64,000 bases of DNA from Sepiola atlantica (GCA_963556195.1 OY744517.1:142979847-143043846); one strand, 5' to 3'; shown: positions 1-10,182, counted from the stretch's first letter. Numbers and translations are program-made. Notes: generated by a model from the sequence alone, not told the origin.

Positions 1-83
<83 letters not shown>
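1..83. repeat. (TA)n microsatellite, cut by window start
   Basis: Uninterrupted TA dinucleotides run from the first base. The true length is unknown because the tract continues out of the window. Confidence 0.98.
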
Positions 84-87
<4 letters not shown>

Positions 88-135
88 ATTATATAAAGAT
101 AGTTATTTTATATTGGATCTTATCGTAATAGGCAG

Positions 136-158
136 ATGCTCTATATTGGGGATAGAGC

Positions 159-197
<39 letters not shown>

Positions 198-198
198 T

Positions 199-247
<49 letters not shown>

Positions 248-249
248 TA
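136..249. repeat. Short hairpin plus interrupted (TA)n
   Basis: A 9 bp perfect stem (ATGCTCTAT / ATAGAGCAT, 136-160, 7 nt loop) is followed by a (TA)n tract at 161-249 that has phase slips (AATA). It is a small version of the hairpin-next-to-TA arrangement seen on a larger scale at 9.7, 18.6 and 23.2 kb. Confidence 0.85.
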
Positions 250-494
250 AAATAATTATACAATTACTGTTGTTTTATATTCTTCCGACCCCTTTCTTCA
301 GTTTTGCAAACTATTTTTTACACAGTTCTTTCTACAGCAGTATTTTTGTTTGTTTGTAATATATTTTGAAGTCATTAAAGGATCCAGAATTATGTTAATT
401 TATTGTTGTGTTTTACGGTATGTCAAATCTCATTGCTCTGGTTTTCGGTATCCGTACACATGTTTTGTATACGATTGATTTGTAAACCTGTGAG
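250..494. other. No recognised feature
   Basis: AT-rich sequence with no supported coding frame, RNA fold or repeat match that I can see. Confidence 0.6.
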
Positions 495-1430
495 TGAGCG
501 TAACTAAGTCGATACTCCATAGTTCCGAAATCGGGGCCTCATCAATTATACCAAAGGCGGTTCGTAGGGAGCTGGATTAATTGGTTTGTGAGATAGGCCA
601 GGTGGGAATAAAGGTAGAAAAAGCGGGAAAATATGGATTTGGAGGCTGGTAGAGGCAACCATCTTGCCACAGGTTATTCCGGTTTCGTGTCGTACCGGGA
701 CAAATTCTACTTAACCTATAGATACGTGAAATTAACCCTTAATTACTAGCAGTTACTAACACTCTGTGTCAAAGTGGACCTGAGAGTAATGGTAAGTAAG
801 GGTAACTTACACCCAACGCTCACAAATAAGAGCCTCACCACTGGATACAGTTTTTAGTTATACGAAAGACGGTTGTTGGAGAGTTTGAGTAGCTTATAGG
901 TTTTGGAAATAACTGAAATAGTAGATATATTTGGGAAATCGTGTAGGTAGATAAAAAGGTAGAAAAAAAAGGCTAGGAAAGATAGATTTCGGGGTAGTGG
1001 GTGGTGTAGATGTATACATCTTTCCCAAGCGTATTCAAGTAAGTTTTATTCTATTTAAACCATATATGATATTCTGACAGGTACTACCACTCCGTGTCAG
1101 GGTGACCTGGGATTAATAGTAGCTAAAAGAACACTCAACACTCCCCAAAGCTCCTCAAATTAGTGCCTCATCCATAGATGTAGTTTTGAGTTATACCAGG
1201 GAGGTTTGGTGAGAGCTGGATGTGTTGATAGGTTTGAGAAATAAGGTAGGTAGAAAAAAAGGTTAGAAAAGGGTGTTCAGGTCAGTTCATTCTCGTGCCT
1301 GGGACCCTGACAGCTACTACCACACTGGGTCAGAGTGGACATTGGAGTAATAGTAATTAAGGGTTTACTCCATGTACCCTAAACTCCCAAATTGGGGCTT
1401 CACCACCGGAAGTACTTTGAGATCATACCC
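495..1430. repeat. Degenerate tandem repeat, ~4 units of ~230-330 bp
   Basis: Four diverged units lie head to tail. Units 2-4 start near 750, 1078 and 1310 with versions of CAGxTACTAxCACTCTGTGTCA, followed by a 'xxGGACCTGxGAGTAATxGTA' block, a 'GCCTCA..CC' block, a 'GTTATACC' block and a purine-rich 'AGGTAGAAAAA' block. Unit 1 (about 495-749) has lost its beginning but keeps the GGGGCCTCATC, TATACC and AGGTAGAAAAAG blocks in the same order. The spacing varies (328 bp, then 232 bp) because the purine-rich part differs in length. No coding capacity is evident. It could be a decayed satellite or the internal repeats of an unknown element. Confidence 0.75.
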
Positions 1431-1929
1431 AGGACCTAATTATTATAACCCCTACTGATATGTTTACCTCAGCTAGTATATCATAGATGTGATGCCGAGT
1501 CGTCTTTTGTGTCACAATGATGTAAGGTCAGTAAGTTTAAAAGAACAAAACACGTAAATAAATGCGTATGAGTCAGTTGAAATCACTTTTACTGGCAGTT
1601 GTCCCAAAAAGAAAACGGTTGCACATATTTCAACTGCAAAACTACATGTGCAGATACAATAACAACTCAATCAGCAGATATTGCGCTGTCTTCACACCGA
1701 GAAATCACCCGGCTTCGCTATTTCAATACCAGGTCTGCATCGGGACCTTCGTAAGTAAGGCCTGGTCACTGAAAAGTGACGTCATGCTAGTAAGTAACAA
1801 AGTTTGACCGAAACACGTTTAAGCATGTAACATTTAACAAACATTTTCACGAAGAATCGAAACATGGATGCAACGATAGAAAAAGGAATAGGACGAGACT
1901 GTTTCATTACTTTTGGTAATTTTCACCCA
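1431..1929. other. No recognised feature
   Basis: A single 81-codon frame (1562-1807, plus strand) starts here, but it has no recognisable motif and biased, unconvincing composition. I do not call it a gene. Nothing else is evident. Confidence 0.6.
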
Positions 1930-2331
1930 TCGAACTGAATTTTTTTATTTCAATGGAAATCGCTCCAAACAAGGCATGGAGGCACTTGATGTAAAGAGCG
2001 GACAAGAACAAAAGATTATTATCGCAAAGACAGGGGATTCATATTAGCCTTATTCTTTGAAAAGACCAAGGCTGTAGGTAGGAAGAAAGTAATCAACAGT
2101 AAGAAAGTTCCACAAGCCTGCAGTTCTTGGACAGAAGCTACTGGAATAAGAAGCTGTATTAAAATGAAGTATCGAAACAGCGAATTGATGGACACCACTA
2201 GACGAACGAGTCAAACGAGAAAGAACAAATGAAGCAGGTAATAGATCTAACAATTCTGAAGAACAGCTGCCATGATGCCATAATGTCATAATAGTATTTA
2301 TAGAAAAGACTGAGACTAGTAATCGCACGTC

Positions 2332-2377
<46 letters not shown>

Positions 2378-2460
2378 CAGAGAAGAAGAAAGGGTGGGGC
2401 TAATCAAATTACAGATACGTTTTTGCACCTTATCAAGAACCCTCAAATGGGACAAGGATT
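1930..2460 (-). pseudogene. Family-1 non-LTR retrotransposon, RT C-terminal end and 3'UTR
   Basis: Read on the minus strand, two frames together encode the C-terminal end of a CR1/L2-like reverse transcriptase: a 'LDKVQKRICNLISPT' segment (near 2400-2440), then 'ASLSLFYKY', then 'FCPRTAGLWNFL' (near 2100). The same three blocks occur in the better-preserved element at 24.9-28.6 kb and in the fragments at 47.2, 55.8 and 43.8 kb. The 3'UTR (1935-1990) shares the 'CCAAACAAGGCA..GCCACT' signature with those copies in the matching orientation. A (GA)n tract (2342-2375) interrupts the frame between the blocks. The copy is 5'-truncated and frameshifted and cannot make protein. Confidence 0.85.
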
Positions 2461-2721
2461 AACCAGCCGAAATATGACAAAATATAAACAAAATATAAAC
2501 AAAATATCAATATAAGATATTCATTAGTATTCAAATTAATTTAAAACCAGCATGAAAACACGGCGTTGCTCGGAATTGAATGAAGATCACTACTATGTAC
2601 TTTTCTACTTTAACTTTATGACACCATATTACTTTTGTTTTTGTTTTTACTGCCACCCTCCTCTTGTTTCGCTCCTAATATAGTTGGAAGAAACTGAAAT
2701 GTTGGAAAACTCTCAGAATTA

Positions 2722-2722
<1 letters not shown>

Positions 2723-2779
<57 letters not shown>
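2723..2779. repeat. (TA)n microsatellite
   Basis: Pure TA tract. The 260 bp between it and the RT fragment holds a 'CGGCGTTGCTCGG' motif (about 2563-2575) resembling a decayed Helitron-type terminal hairpin, and nothing else recognisable. Confidence 0.97.
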
Positions 2780-2782
<3 letters not shown>

Positions 2783-3088
2783 TTAAATTTCATTAAAATC
2801 TTTTAGATTGACAGATGTCACTTAGAGTTTGAGGCGCGTAGATATTTGGCACATAGAGGGTAACGTAGAGATTCGAGACCACTTGCATTGTCTTCCCCAG
2901 AGAATTTTATACATATGATTTAAATTTCATAAAAATAGGATGCATTTTAAGTTTGTCTTCCCCGTTCGCGCCCCCTCTCCTTTGCCCAACCCTCTACCCG
3001 TTGACCGAGACAAAACTAAGTCTTCCTGGTCGTCCCCTCCCCTTTCGATGTATGAAAGCTGATGTATTCACGGCTGAAAGAAAAATTC

Positions 3089-3165
3089 TGGGCGTCGGTA
3101 GGGATCGAACCATCAACACGAATTCGTGGTCCTTCGTCGTTATGAAACGGGCTAAACAGACAGTG
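3089..3165 (-). repeat. tRNA-like (SINE head), minus strand
   Basis: On the minus strand a Pol III B box (GGTTCGATCCC, 3100-3110) lies about 45 nt downstream of a degenerate A-box region (TTAGCCCGTTTCATAACGAC). The CACGAATTCGTG palindrome lies in the anticodon/variable region. The acceptor ends do not pair convincingly, so I read it as the head of a tRNA-derived SINE or a tRNA pseudogene, not a functional tRNA. Confidence 0.55.
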
Positions 3166-3429
3166 CATACAATTTGATGAAAAATAAGTTAAACGATTTG
3201 AAATCAAGTCTCGGCGCACATGCGTACAACGTGAAGATGTGGGGAAAACGATGAAATTTGGTACCCCCCCCCGCCCCGAGAAGTTCCGTGTTGGTTCAGC
3301 ACGAAGAAATATATGATTTTCTAATTTCTCGATATTATGGCCCGAAAGCTGGAAGATTTATAAAATGTCAACTTTATGGTCGTTTGTCGAGAATCTCGAG
3401 AGCCTTACCTCGATATAAATACATAATAT

Positions 3430-3460
<31 letters not shown>

Positions 3461-3490
3461 CATACATACATACATACATACATACATACA
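3430..3490. repeat. Compound (TAGA)n-(CATA)n microsatellite
   Basis: About eight TAGA tetramers run directly into about eight CATA tetramers. The minus-strand (Tyr/Met/Cys/Val)n reading frame over it is only the microsatellite. Confidence 0.97.
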
Positions 3491-3820
3491 CGTCTCTTTT
3501 ATATAATAGATATAACGTCTCAGACGGTGATGTGAAAAATGAAATAAGAAGAAAAAACGCCTCAAATTGGAAAGGTAAAAAAGAAAGAAAAACGTATCAA
3601 TCGGTATAGATAGAAGAAAAAGGAAAAAAAGGAAAGAAAATTTCTCATTTTAGAGAGGGATCGATCGATTACTTTTCGGACTTGCTATTTGCTTTCTTTA
3701 TTTTCCTAAACACTTGAAATTGTTTCGCTCGGCATTTTTTACTCACTAAATTTTGCGGATATTTATAATACATTTATATAAAAATAAACACATTTTTGTC
3801 TTTATTATAGAGCGGAGGAT

Positions 3821-3841
3821 ACACACACACACACACACACA

Positions 3842-3875
<34 letters not shown>
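3821..3875. repeat. Compound (AC)n-(TA)n microsatellite
   Basis: AC dinucleotides (3821-3842) switch to TA (3845-3875). Confidence 0.97.
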
Positions 3876-3879
<4 letters not shown>

Positions 3880-3884
3880 TATGA

Positions 3885-3960
3885 ACATATATTTATAGCA
3901 ATTAAGCTACACAGAGGCGTCCGTGTGTCATCCCGTAAGGAATTGTCAGGCTAAGTGCAC
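3885..3960 (+). repeat. Half copy of the fold-back element seen at 23.2 and 36.1 kb
   Basis: The segment TAGCAATTAAGCTACACAGA, followed by 'CCGTGTGTCATCCC' and 'GAATTGTCAGGC', matches the left arm and central loop of the hairpin element at 23168-23296 with scattered mismatches. The right arm is missing, so the copy cannot fold back. Confidence 0.75.
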
Positions 3961-4547
3961 AGTTTTTTTGCAACTGTTTTTTTTTTATATATCACGTCTC
4001 GCTAACTAACAACTCAGATTATTTGTTATTTCTCATCCACGGGTTGGTGTTTTTTTCTTAACCAATGGCCAGCTTCCCTACAAAATAGCCTGGTTGACCT
4101 TTACTTAACATGTTTTTCTTTTGCTCCATTTGGGTGCGGCGCAACTCTTTCGTTAATATGTCGAGCTAACAGTTTACCTTATGTTAGCACATGTGTAATT
4201 GGAACAACTTCTTTTATATATTTTTTGTTATTCATACTGATTTAGTTTAGTTTTTTGAAATTTAATTAATTTATTTATTTCTTCTGTGTGTGGTAATCCT
4301 AAAGTTGAGTTTATTCTATGTCTACAGTTGTTTGCTATTTCGCTTCCACAGTTTAGCAAGTTTTTGGTATTTTTAAAATTGCGAGCTTTTCGCTCAAACC
4401 TAATATACAAGTGTCGCCTAAATATTTACATGTACTAGCCCATTATACTATTTTCCACTCAATTATTAGCAAACGTCCTCTTTTTCTTGAGTTCCCATTA
4501 ATGGTTTGGTCGTGATGTTTTGAAGCGTTTTTTTGTTCCTGAATGTG

Positions 4548-4549
<2 letters not shown>
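3961..4549. other. No recognised feature
   Basis: T-rich unique-looking sequence. A 60-codon minus frame (4228-4410) has no recognisable motif, and no other signal is evident. Confidence 0.5.

Positions 4550-4624
<75 letters not shown>
4550..4624. repeat. (TA)n microsatellite
   Basis: Pure TA tract followed by a short GTGTGT run. Confidence 0.98.
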
Positions 4625-4631
<7 letters not shown>

Positions 4632-4878
4632 ATAGACGCGGGTATGTTCTAGACTGTATATTAATAATAAAACAGTGACATTTCCGTTTCAATTTAAACG
4701 TACAAGCTCACGTAAAACCGCCGGATACGTGTAAACAAGAGTGAATAACCAAAATTAAGTTGAAGTAAGCATTGCAATCATGGATGCTTATGATAAATAT
4801 TCTTTTATACTACTAAGCTCTACTCGTGCATTGAGAACTGCAGATGTTAATACTGCAAAAAAAACGTATTATATTATT

Positions 4879-4883
<5 letters not shown>

Positions 4884-4947
<64 letters not shown>

Positions 4948-5179
4948 GGGGTCTGATAAACTCTGCTGGGAAGCCATGAAATTAAAAACGGTCTTGTTTT
5001 TAAATTCACGAAACAGTTTTTCATGGTAAACAACTGATGATCCCTTAAATAATGTTAGAAGCAAACTAATATAATAACTGAAAAAGTTAAATTTACTTAC
5101 ATGAGTGATTTTCCACTGAACGACTTGGGACTGAGTTTTTTTTTTAATATAGTTTTAATGGTTGAGAAACTTCGAAGAC

Positions 5180-5262
<83 letters not shown>
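4884..5262 (+). repeat. Dispersed repeat C1 flanked by (TA)n on both sides
   Basis: A ~235 bp unique core (4945-5180) begins GGGGTCTGATAAACTCTGCT and ends TTTTAATGGTTGAGAAACTT, running straight into (TA)n at 5180-5262. It is preceded by (TA)n at 4884-4944. The core recurs at 50845-51105 (same orientation), at 50570-50745 (inverted) and as its terminal 38 bp at 33395-33432 (inverted). Wherever the 3' end is present, a (TA)n tract follows immediately, so the tract seems to belong to the repeat. No coding potential is evident. The class is unknown: a MITE or a SINE-like element with a TA tail are both possible. Confidence 0.85.
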
Positions 5263-5265
<3 letters not shown>

Positions 5266-5356
5266 CGAGCCCATGCTACCGTCTGCAACCTCTACTCTGA
5301 TGAGGGTAACAGAGACTGAAACGACGTCTTCTGTAGGTGAAAAATGCTTTAATATT

Positions 5357-5359
<3 letters not shown>

Positions 5360-5421
<62 letters not shown>
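5360..5421. repeat. (TA)n microsatellite at the 5' break of the Penelope-like element
   Basis: The pure TA tract ends exactly where RT homology begins, marking the truncation point. Confidence 0.97.
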
Positions 5422-5423
<2 letters not shown>

Positions 5424-6031
5424 TCGGACGAAGTCATTAATTGGTTTGACAAACTACCTCAAGGGATTAACGGGAAGTTCATCATGTTTGACATAGATTC
5501 ATATTACCCATCAATTTCCCCTAAACTTCTAGACAAAGCTCTTGATATGGCTCGAATAGAAACGAATATAACTAGACTAGAGATAGACATTATAAAACTA
5601 GCTAGAAGAACTCTGATTCTGTATGATAACAAACTATGGACAAGAAAAGATAGGGAAAATAACTTCGACATTACTATGGGCTCACGGGACTCTGCGAGGT
5701 AATGGATTTGCTTGGTCTTTACATCCTGAAGGAGCTCCATAAAGATTTATCACATTTTAGGGGCGGTTTATACAGAGATGACGCACTACTCTTCGTAAAC
5801 TCTGGCAATAGAAGGGTAGAGAATACCAAAAAGGAAATGCATAACCTTTTTAAAATGTTGGACCTTAAGGTAACAATGGACATAAACCATAAGATAGTTA
5901 ACTTCCTAGACATCAGCTTATACCTAAACAATAGAACATATGAACTATATCATAAACCCAACCAAACTCTCTATTATGTAGATTTTAACTCTAACCACCG
6001 GGACCCATTAAGAAAGCCATACTCTCTATAA
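5422..6031 (+). pseudogene. Penelope-like reverse transcriptase, fragment with a frameshift
   Basis: The enzyme would copy element RNA into DNA. Visible motifs in order: FDIDSYYPSIS (RT motif A, the Asp of FDI being catalytic, near 5486-5520); an 'MGSxDSAxxxxLLGLYIL' block split by a frameshift near 5690; the catalytic box YRDD (near 5773-5784); and a palm/thumb segment with FLDISLYLNN and KPNQTLYYVDFNSNH (near 5903-5997). This YRDD plus 'NYLD..L.L....Y..Y.KPN' arrangement is familiar from PLE-type RTs of cnidarians and molluscs. The catalytic Asp residues are kept even though the frame is broken, which suggests relatively recent inactivation. The fingers domain is absent. Confidence 0.85.
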
Positions 6032-6616
6032 CCTCTAAGATGATATCAAAACTATTATCTAACGAGTCACTATTCAATAAGAATAAAAGATATTATAATG
6101 ACGCATTAGCCAGATCTGGATATACTGGGGAAATAAACTATATAAAAGTAAGTTCGGTGAAGCACAATGAGAATTCTAAGGCAAATAGGAATGCACCTCA
6201 CATAATATAATAAAACATGGCTATGGGAAATTCCAGACAAATCAAAAGGAGAATAAATACTAATAATAAGCGTGATGCTGCACCTAATACTACACTTAGC
6301 ACTAGGGGATCAACAAACCCACCATACGTAGAAAATATCACTAAGAAGAAAAACAGGCGTAGAAATTCACTCTGGTTCAACCCACTTATTGCTTAAACAT
6401 TCTCACTAACATACCTAAACAGATTTACCAAATTATTGAGAAAAATTCTCCTAGGTATAGTAGACTAGGTAAAGTTATAAATAACAATACAGTAAAGTTA
6501 TCCTTTTCAACATCGATAAACTTAACATCAACTATAGTAAGTTCAAATAACACAACAATAAAAAAGAATAGTAACTTAGATACTAGTACAGTCCAGACCC
6601 AGAATAACAGCTCCTA
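6032..6616 (+). pseudogene. Penelope-like linker region between RT and endonuclease
   Basis: This stretch continues the element in a shifted frame: 'GPIKKAILSITSKMISKL' (from about 6001), 'YYNDALARSGYTGEI' (near 6090-6135), then an Asn/Lys/Arg-rich region and 'SLWFNPLI' (near 6370-6395). The WFNP block is the conserved segment upstream of the endonuclease in related elements. The Ser/Thr/Asn-rich tract 6480-6610 ends in a stop codon (TAA near 6615) just before the cysteine cluster of the endonuclease. Confidence 0.7.
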
Positions 6617-7055
6617 ATGTAACTGTGGAATTGTCAATGAGTGCCCTTTTGAGGAGAGATGTTTAACTTCAGATATAGTGTATAAGTGTAACGTCATAGA
6701 GGAAAACAGAATTATAACATACATTGGGGTGACGGACTGTAGTTTCAAGGACAGATTTAGAAACCATATACACTCTTTCAAAGAACCTAAGTCACATTCA
6801 AAGAAGGTCCCTACGACTTTAGCTAAACATCTAAGAGAACTAAGCAGTAAAAATCTACAATACAGCCTAAAATGGTCTATACTAGGTAGAGCAGGGAAAT
6901 ATAAACCTAACAAATCTAAGAGATGTAACCTCTGTTCTCTGGAATCATACAATATATTTATGTTTAAAGAAAATTTATTAAATAAAAGACAGGAAGTGGT
7001 TCAGAACTGTCTACATAGAATCGCATATATCCTATCCCGTTACAGACCCATATAA
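6617..7055 (+). pseudogene. Penelope-like YIG-type (GIY-YIG-related) endonuclease domain
   Basis: The domain would nick target DNA to prime reverse transcription. It opens with a cysteine cluster CNCGIVNECPFEERC (near 6619-6663), followed by the core YIGVTDCSFKDRFRNHIHSF (near 6720-6780), with YIG, the conserved Arg in DRF and the NHxxSF segment. It then runs through a Lys-rich region, SLKWSILGRAGKY (near 6860-6900) and a CNLCSLE cysteine pair (near 6929-6949). The first half of the GIY-YIG signature is not obvious, as in other PLE endonucleases of this type. The last 125 codons are open (6678-7055), but an upstream stop disconnects them from the RT. Confidence 0.8.
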
Positions 7056-7465
7056 AATACATGTGGCAGTAACTCTTTCATCAGCATACATATGAAAGTA
7101 TCTAAGGTATAGGAATATTATAAGAATATCTTGGCAATAGAAACTATAAACCTAATAGTAGATGACGGAGTACTAATACCCAAATATAAAACATTTAACT
7201 ATAAAACACATCACTCACAACAAAAATGACCGAAGCGACTAAACTTAAACCTAGCCTATAAGAAATGGTAAGAGGGCCAGATCATGAGAGCATCAGCTGA
7301 ATTTTTTCATTTTAGTTTTCATCTTTACTAATTAGTGAAGAAATGGTAACTAGTAACTAAGATAACTTTTGGAATGAGTAAGAACTAATAATGCAATAAT
7401 TATTTAAAATATGATGCCAAATAAATGCTCAATATATATTAAAAAAAAATAAAAAAGAATAAATA

Positions 7466-7580
7466 AATGCATATATATGTGTGTGTGTATATATATATGT
7501 ATGTGTGTTTATATGTATGTGTATGTGTATAAATATGTATATATATATGTGTGTGTATGTATGTGTATATGTGTGTGGAG
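7466..7580. repeat. Compound TA/TG/ATGTG microsatellite
   Basis: Alternating TA, TG and ATGTG runs of varying phase. Confidence 0.9.
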
Positions 7581-8935
7581 GGTTCGGACGCAGAACGCGA
7601 TAGATCCCATTCGTTTAAATTGAGACATTAAACAATAAAAACACGAATATATTACATCTAGACTTCGAATGAAAGCTGATTTTAATTGAAATCAAAAGAA
7701 ACTATTTTGTATCATATTATGTAACAAATGGTTTTGGGGTCGTCGAGTGTTGAAATACAACCATTTTTGTAGGGACAGTTTCGTGATTTTGAAAATGGCG
7801 TTCGTCGCGTTTTGCGTTCGAATCTCTTCGTATATGTATATTAATAAACATATTAATAAATAAAAGAATGCCCACAACTTAATATTAAATAGTAGTATAC
7901 AATTAAAGTGGGTCGTGATATTGACATTGATGCTTGTCGGTATTCACCTGATAATACGACTTCAATATAAAACGTAATCACAATTGACTTTAAGTATAAA
8001 TGTCCTTAAAAGTACTTTTGAATCCTCATAATAATTTATAATGAGGTATTTAAACATCATTTAATAAATAAATAATAAATAAATAAATAAATAAAATAAA
8101 ATAAAATAAATATTTAATAGCTTCTTTCTGTATTTTGATTCATGTCTAAGTAACTATAAACTATTTTCGTAGTAAGGGACAAATTCCCCCTCCCTAGTTT
8201 CGCATTTAATAGAAACTTACTACTTAAGTGAAGAATTCTGGGTAATTAATATTATCTTAGTATTGATTTAAACGGTTTATAAATAAATACTAAACATCTT
8301 CCACAGAAACACCGAAGTATAACAATCTTAATAGTTGCTTGAATGGATGGCTGAGTCTATGAAACTGGCTCTAAACTGTTGAACTTAAAAGAGACCAGCT
8401 CCGTCGTTAGCTTCGTATCTAAATGACCTAAATAGACATCTGAAGGATAATTAATGTAACTTTAGACAGTAAAAAATTACCCTCAAGTGAAGTAGAATTT
8501 TTTATAAATAAATTATAGAACTTATTAACTATTTTAAGAAATATTACTAAATTAAAATTTATAAATGTCTACACAGCTTTTAGGATGTACTAGCTCTGAA
8601 CAAAAAATTCAAAATGGCGTATTAGTGGGTTTCCCCACGTGTGAGTTTTCTCTTTTCTTTCTCTTTTTGTTTGGTTTCACCCAAAAATGAACCACTGTAT
8701 AGTATAGGTTTTTTCAAGACACTTTAATCAAAGAACTTTTTATTGTTTGTGAATTTTTCTGATGATTTCGTAATGTTGCAGAGACGATATTGACATAAAA
8801 ATGTTGTTTGGAACAAGACAAATGAAACGGACCGTAAAAATATATATTTCACAGAAATGTTATGTTTTTTGGAAATGTGAAAAAATAAAAATAATAAAAT
8901 AAAAACACGGTTATTGGAATATAATATGAACCTGA

Positions 8936-8938
<3 letters not shown>
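7581..8938. other. Long stretch with no recognised feature
   Basis: AT-rich. It includes an (AAATA)-type simple repeat at about 8065-8112 and a possible degenerate tRNA-like segment near 8345-8420 (GGATGGCTGAGTC followed 55 nt later by no clear B box), too weak to annotate. A 61-codon minus frame at 7692-7877 is not recognisable. Confidence 0.5.

Positions 8939-9014
<76 letters not shown>
8939..9014. repeat. (TA)n microsatellite at the 5' side of a mariner
   Basis: The pure TA tract stops four to five bases before the mariner inverted repeat. Mariners insert at TA. Confidence 0.97.
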
Positions 9015-9017
<3 letters not shown>

Positions 9018-9638
9018 TACGAGGTCTGTCTAAAAAGTATTGGACCTTTTTTTTTCCTTGTGAAATAGAGACGATAGGGCGGCGACACTCTACACAGTGA
9101 AGGAAAACACTATCATGCGCATGTGTCAATTTCATCGCCGCCTTCCTGCGAGTTAGTCCCTGCCTGTCGGTTGCTGAGTGAGGTGCTACACAACGTGTTC
9201 GTCGGATTACCGATTCTCTCAAGATTACTGAACGTGTTGAGCAAAGGTTCTGCATCAAATTTTGTCTACAACTTGGTGATTCTCAAAGCAAAACTATATG
9301 TAAGATTCAGCAGGTGTTTGGAGAAAATGCGATGGGTGTAACACAAATTAAATAGTGGTTCAACCGATTAAAAAATGGCCGCACATGAGCGGAGAGTGAC
9401 CAGTGTTCTGACAGGCCTTAAACTGCTCGGAATTCAGCTGTGTTTTAGAGGGTGCGAAATTTGGTGATGGAAGAGGTCGCAGTAAGTAAAGATTCCGCAC
9501 ATGCAATTTTGCGTGATGATTTGAACATGCACAGAGTGGCTGCGAAATGTGCGCCCAAGTTGTTGTCGCAGGAACAAAACGGCCTCCGTTTTCAAGTTTC
9601 ATAATGATCCGTTCATTAGTTTTGGAGATTACCCTGTG
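9018..9638 (+). pseudogene. Mariner-type transposon, 5' half, dead
   Basis: The left inverted repeat (GAGGTCTGTCTAAAAAGTAT, about 9020-9039) is the typical mariner terminal sequence. Downstream, after a ~190 bp leader, the plus strand encodes the N-terminal DNA-binding part of a mariner transposase in pieces: 'EQRFCIKFCLQLGDSQSK' (about 9238-9290), 'KIQQVFGENAMGVTQIK' (9308-9350), a TAG stop, then 'WFNRLKNGR' (9354-9380) and AESD (about 9386). Further short pieces ('RVRNLVMEEVAVSKDSAHAILRDDLNMHRVAAKCAPKLL', 9450-9565) follow in other frames. The catalytic DDD half and the right inverted repeat are absent. Homology ends at a (CA)n-(TA)n tract starting near 9638. Confidence 0.85.
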
Positions 9639-9649
9639 CACACACACAC

Positions 9650-9714
<65 letters not shown>
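9638..9714. repeat. (CA)n-(TA)n microsatellite joining mariner and palindrome
   Basis: CACACA (9638-9651) passes into TA (9655-9714). It abuts the dead mariner on the left and the large palindrome on the right. Confidence 0.96.
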
Positions 9715-9718
<4 letters not shown>

Positions 9719-10082
9719 AATTTTATTTACACAGACATGTACAAAATCTGCGACACTGGCATGTCGATGTTATCGATCAACAGTTACTATAAACTGAGAT
9801 CTCATCAGGCAGAGTTAGAATCCGATCTTAACCTCAGATCATATTTGGAGATGTCGATGTTATCGATCAACAGTTACTATAAACTGAGATCTCATCAGGC
9901 AGAGTTAGAATCCGATCTTAACCTCAGATCATATTTGGAGATCTCTCCAAATATGATCTGAGGTTAAGATCGAATTCTAACTCTGCCTGATGAGATCTCA
10001 GTTTATAGTAACTGTTGATCGATAACATCGACATGCCAGTGTCGCAGATTTTGTACATGTTTGTGTAAATAAAATTATCATA
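9715..10082. mobile_element. Large near-perfect palindrome (fold-back element) with a 90 bp internal tandem duplication
   Basis: The left arm starts TGATAATTTTATTTACACAG and the right arm ends with its reverse complement (TGTGTAAATAAAATTATCA) bar one mismatch. The arms pair over about 137 bp, with the centre near 9941 (GAGATCTC). In the left arm a 90 bp unit (9761-9850, starting ATGTCGATGTTATCGATCAA) is repeated exactly at 9851-9940. The right arm has one inverted copy with a single visible difference (GAATTC for GAATCC). Both ends abut TA. There is no coding potential. It looks like a fold-back MITE of the TA-inserting kind that was tandem-duplicated very recently, or an assembly artefact at a hairpin. 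Confidence 0.9.
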
Positions 10083-10178
10083 TATAAAGCTCTATTTTGA
10101 TATTGAGCACTTTTTATAAACCCGGTTAAAATTCTCTGGATTACCACCCTGTGGATATTTTTCACCTGGATTATTACC

Positions 10179-10182
<4 letters not shown>

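Larger units (their letters stand above)
5422..7260 (+). mobile_element. Penelope-like retroelement, 5'-truncated and decayed
   Basis: Three consecutive coding blocks on the plus strand reconstruct a reverse transcriptase, a basic/Asn-rich linker and a YIG-type endonuclease, the gene order of Penelope-like elements (PLEs). The N-terminal part of the RT is lost at the (TA)n tract ending at 5421. The blocks lie in different frames, separated by at least two frameshifts (near 5690 and 6000-6030) and an in-frame stop before the endonuclease (near 6615). Downstream AT-rich sequence to about 7260 may be the 3'UTR, but I could not define an end. It is the only PLE copy I see in this window. Confidence 0.85.

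Noticed and set aside
5101..5440. Many overlapping 60-140 codon frames with (Ile-Tyr)n, (Tyr-Met)n or similar repeats here and at 8.9-9.3, 11.0-11.5, 18.6, 34.7-35.0, 40.2, 41.0, 50.2, 51.9 and 59.2 kb
   Set aside because: They are translations of (TA)n or compound microsatellites, open simply because TATATA has no stop in any frame.
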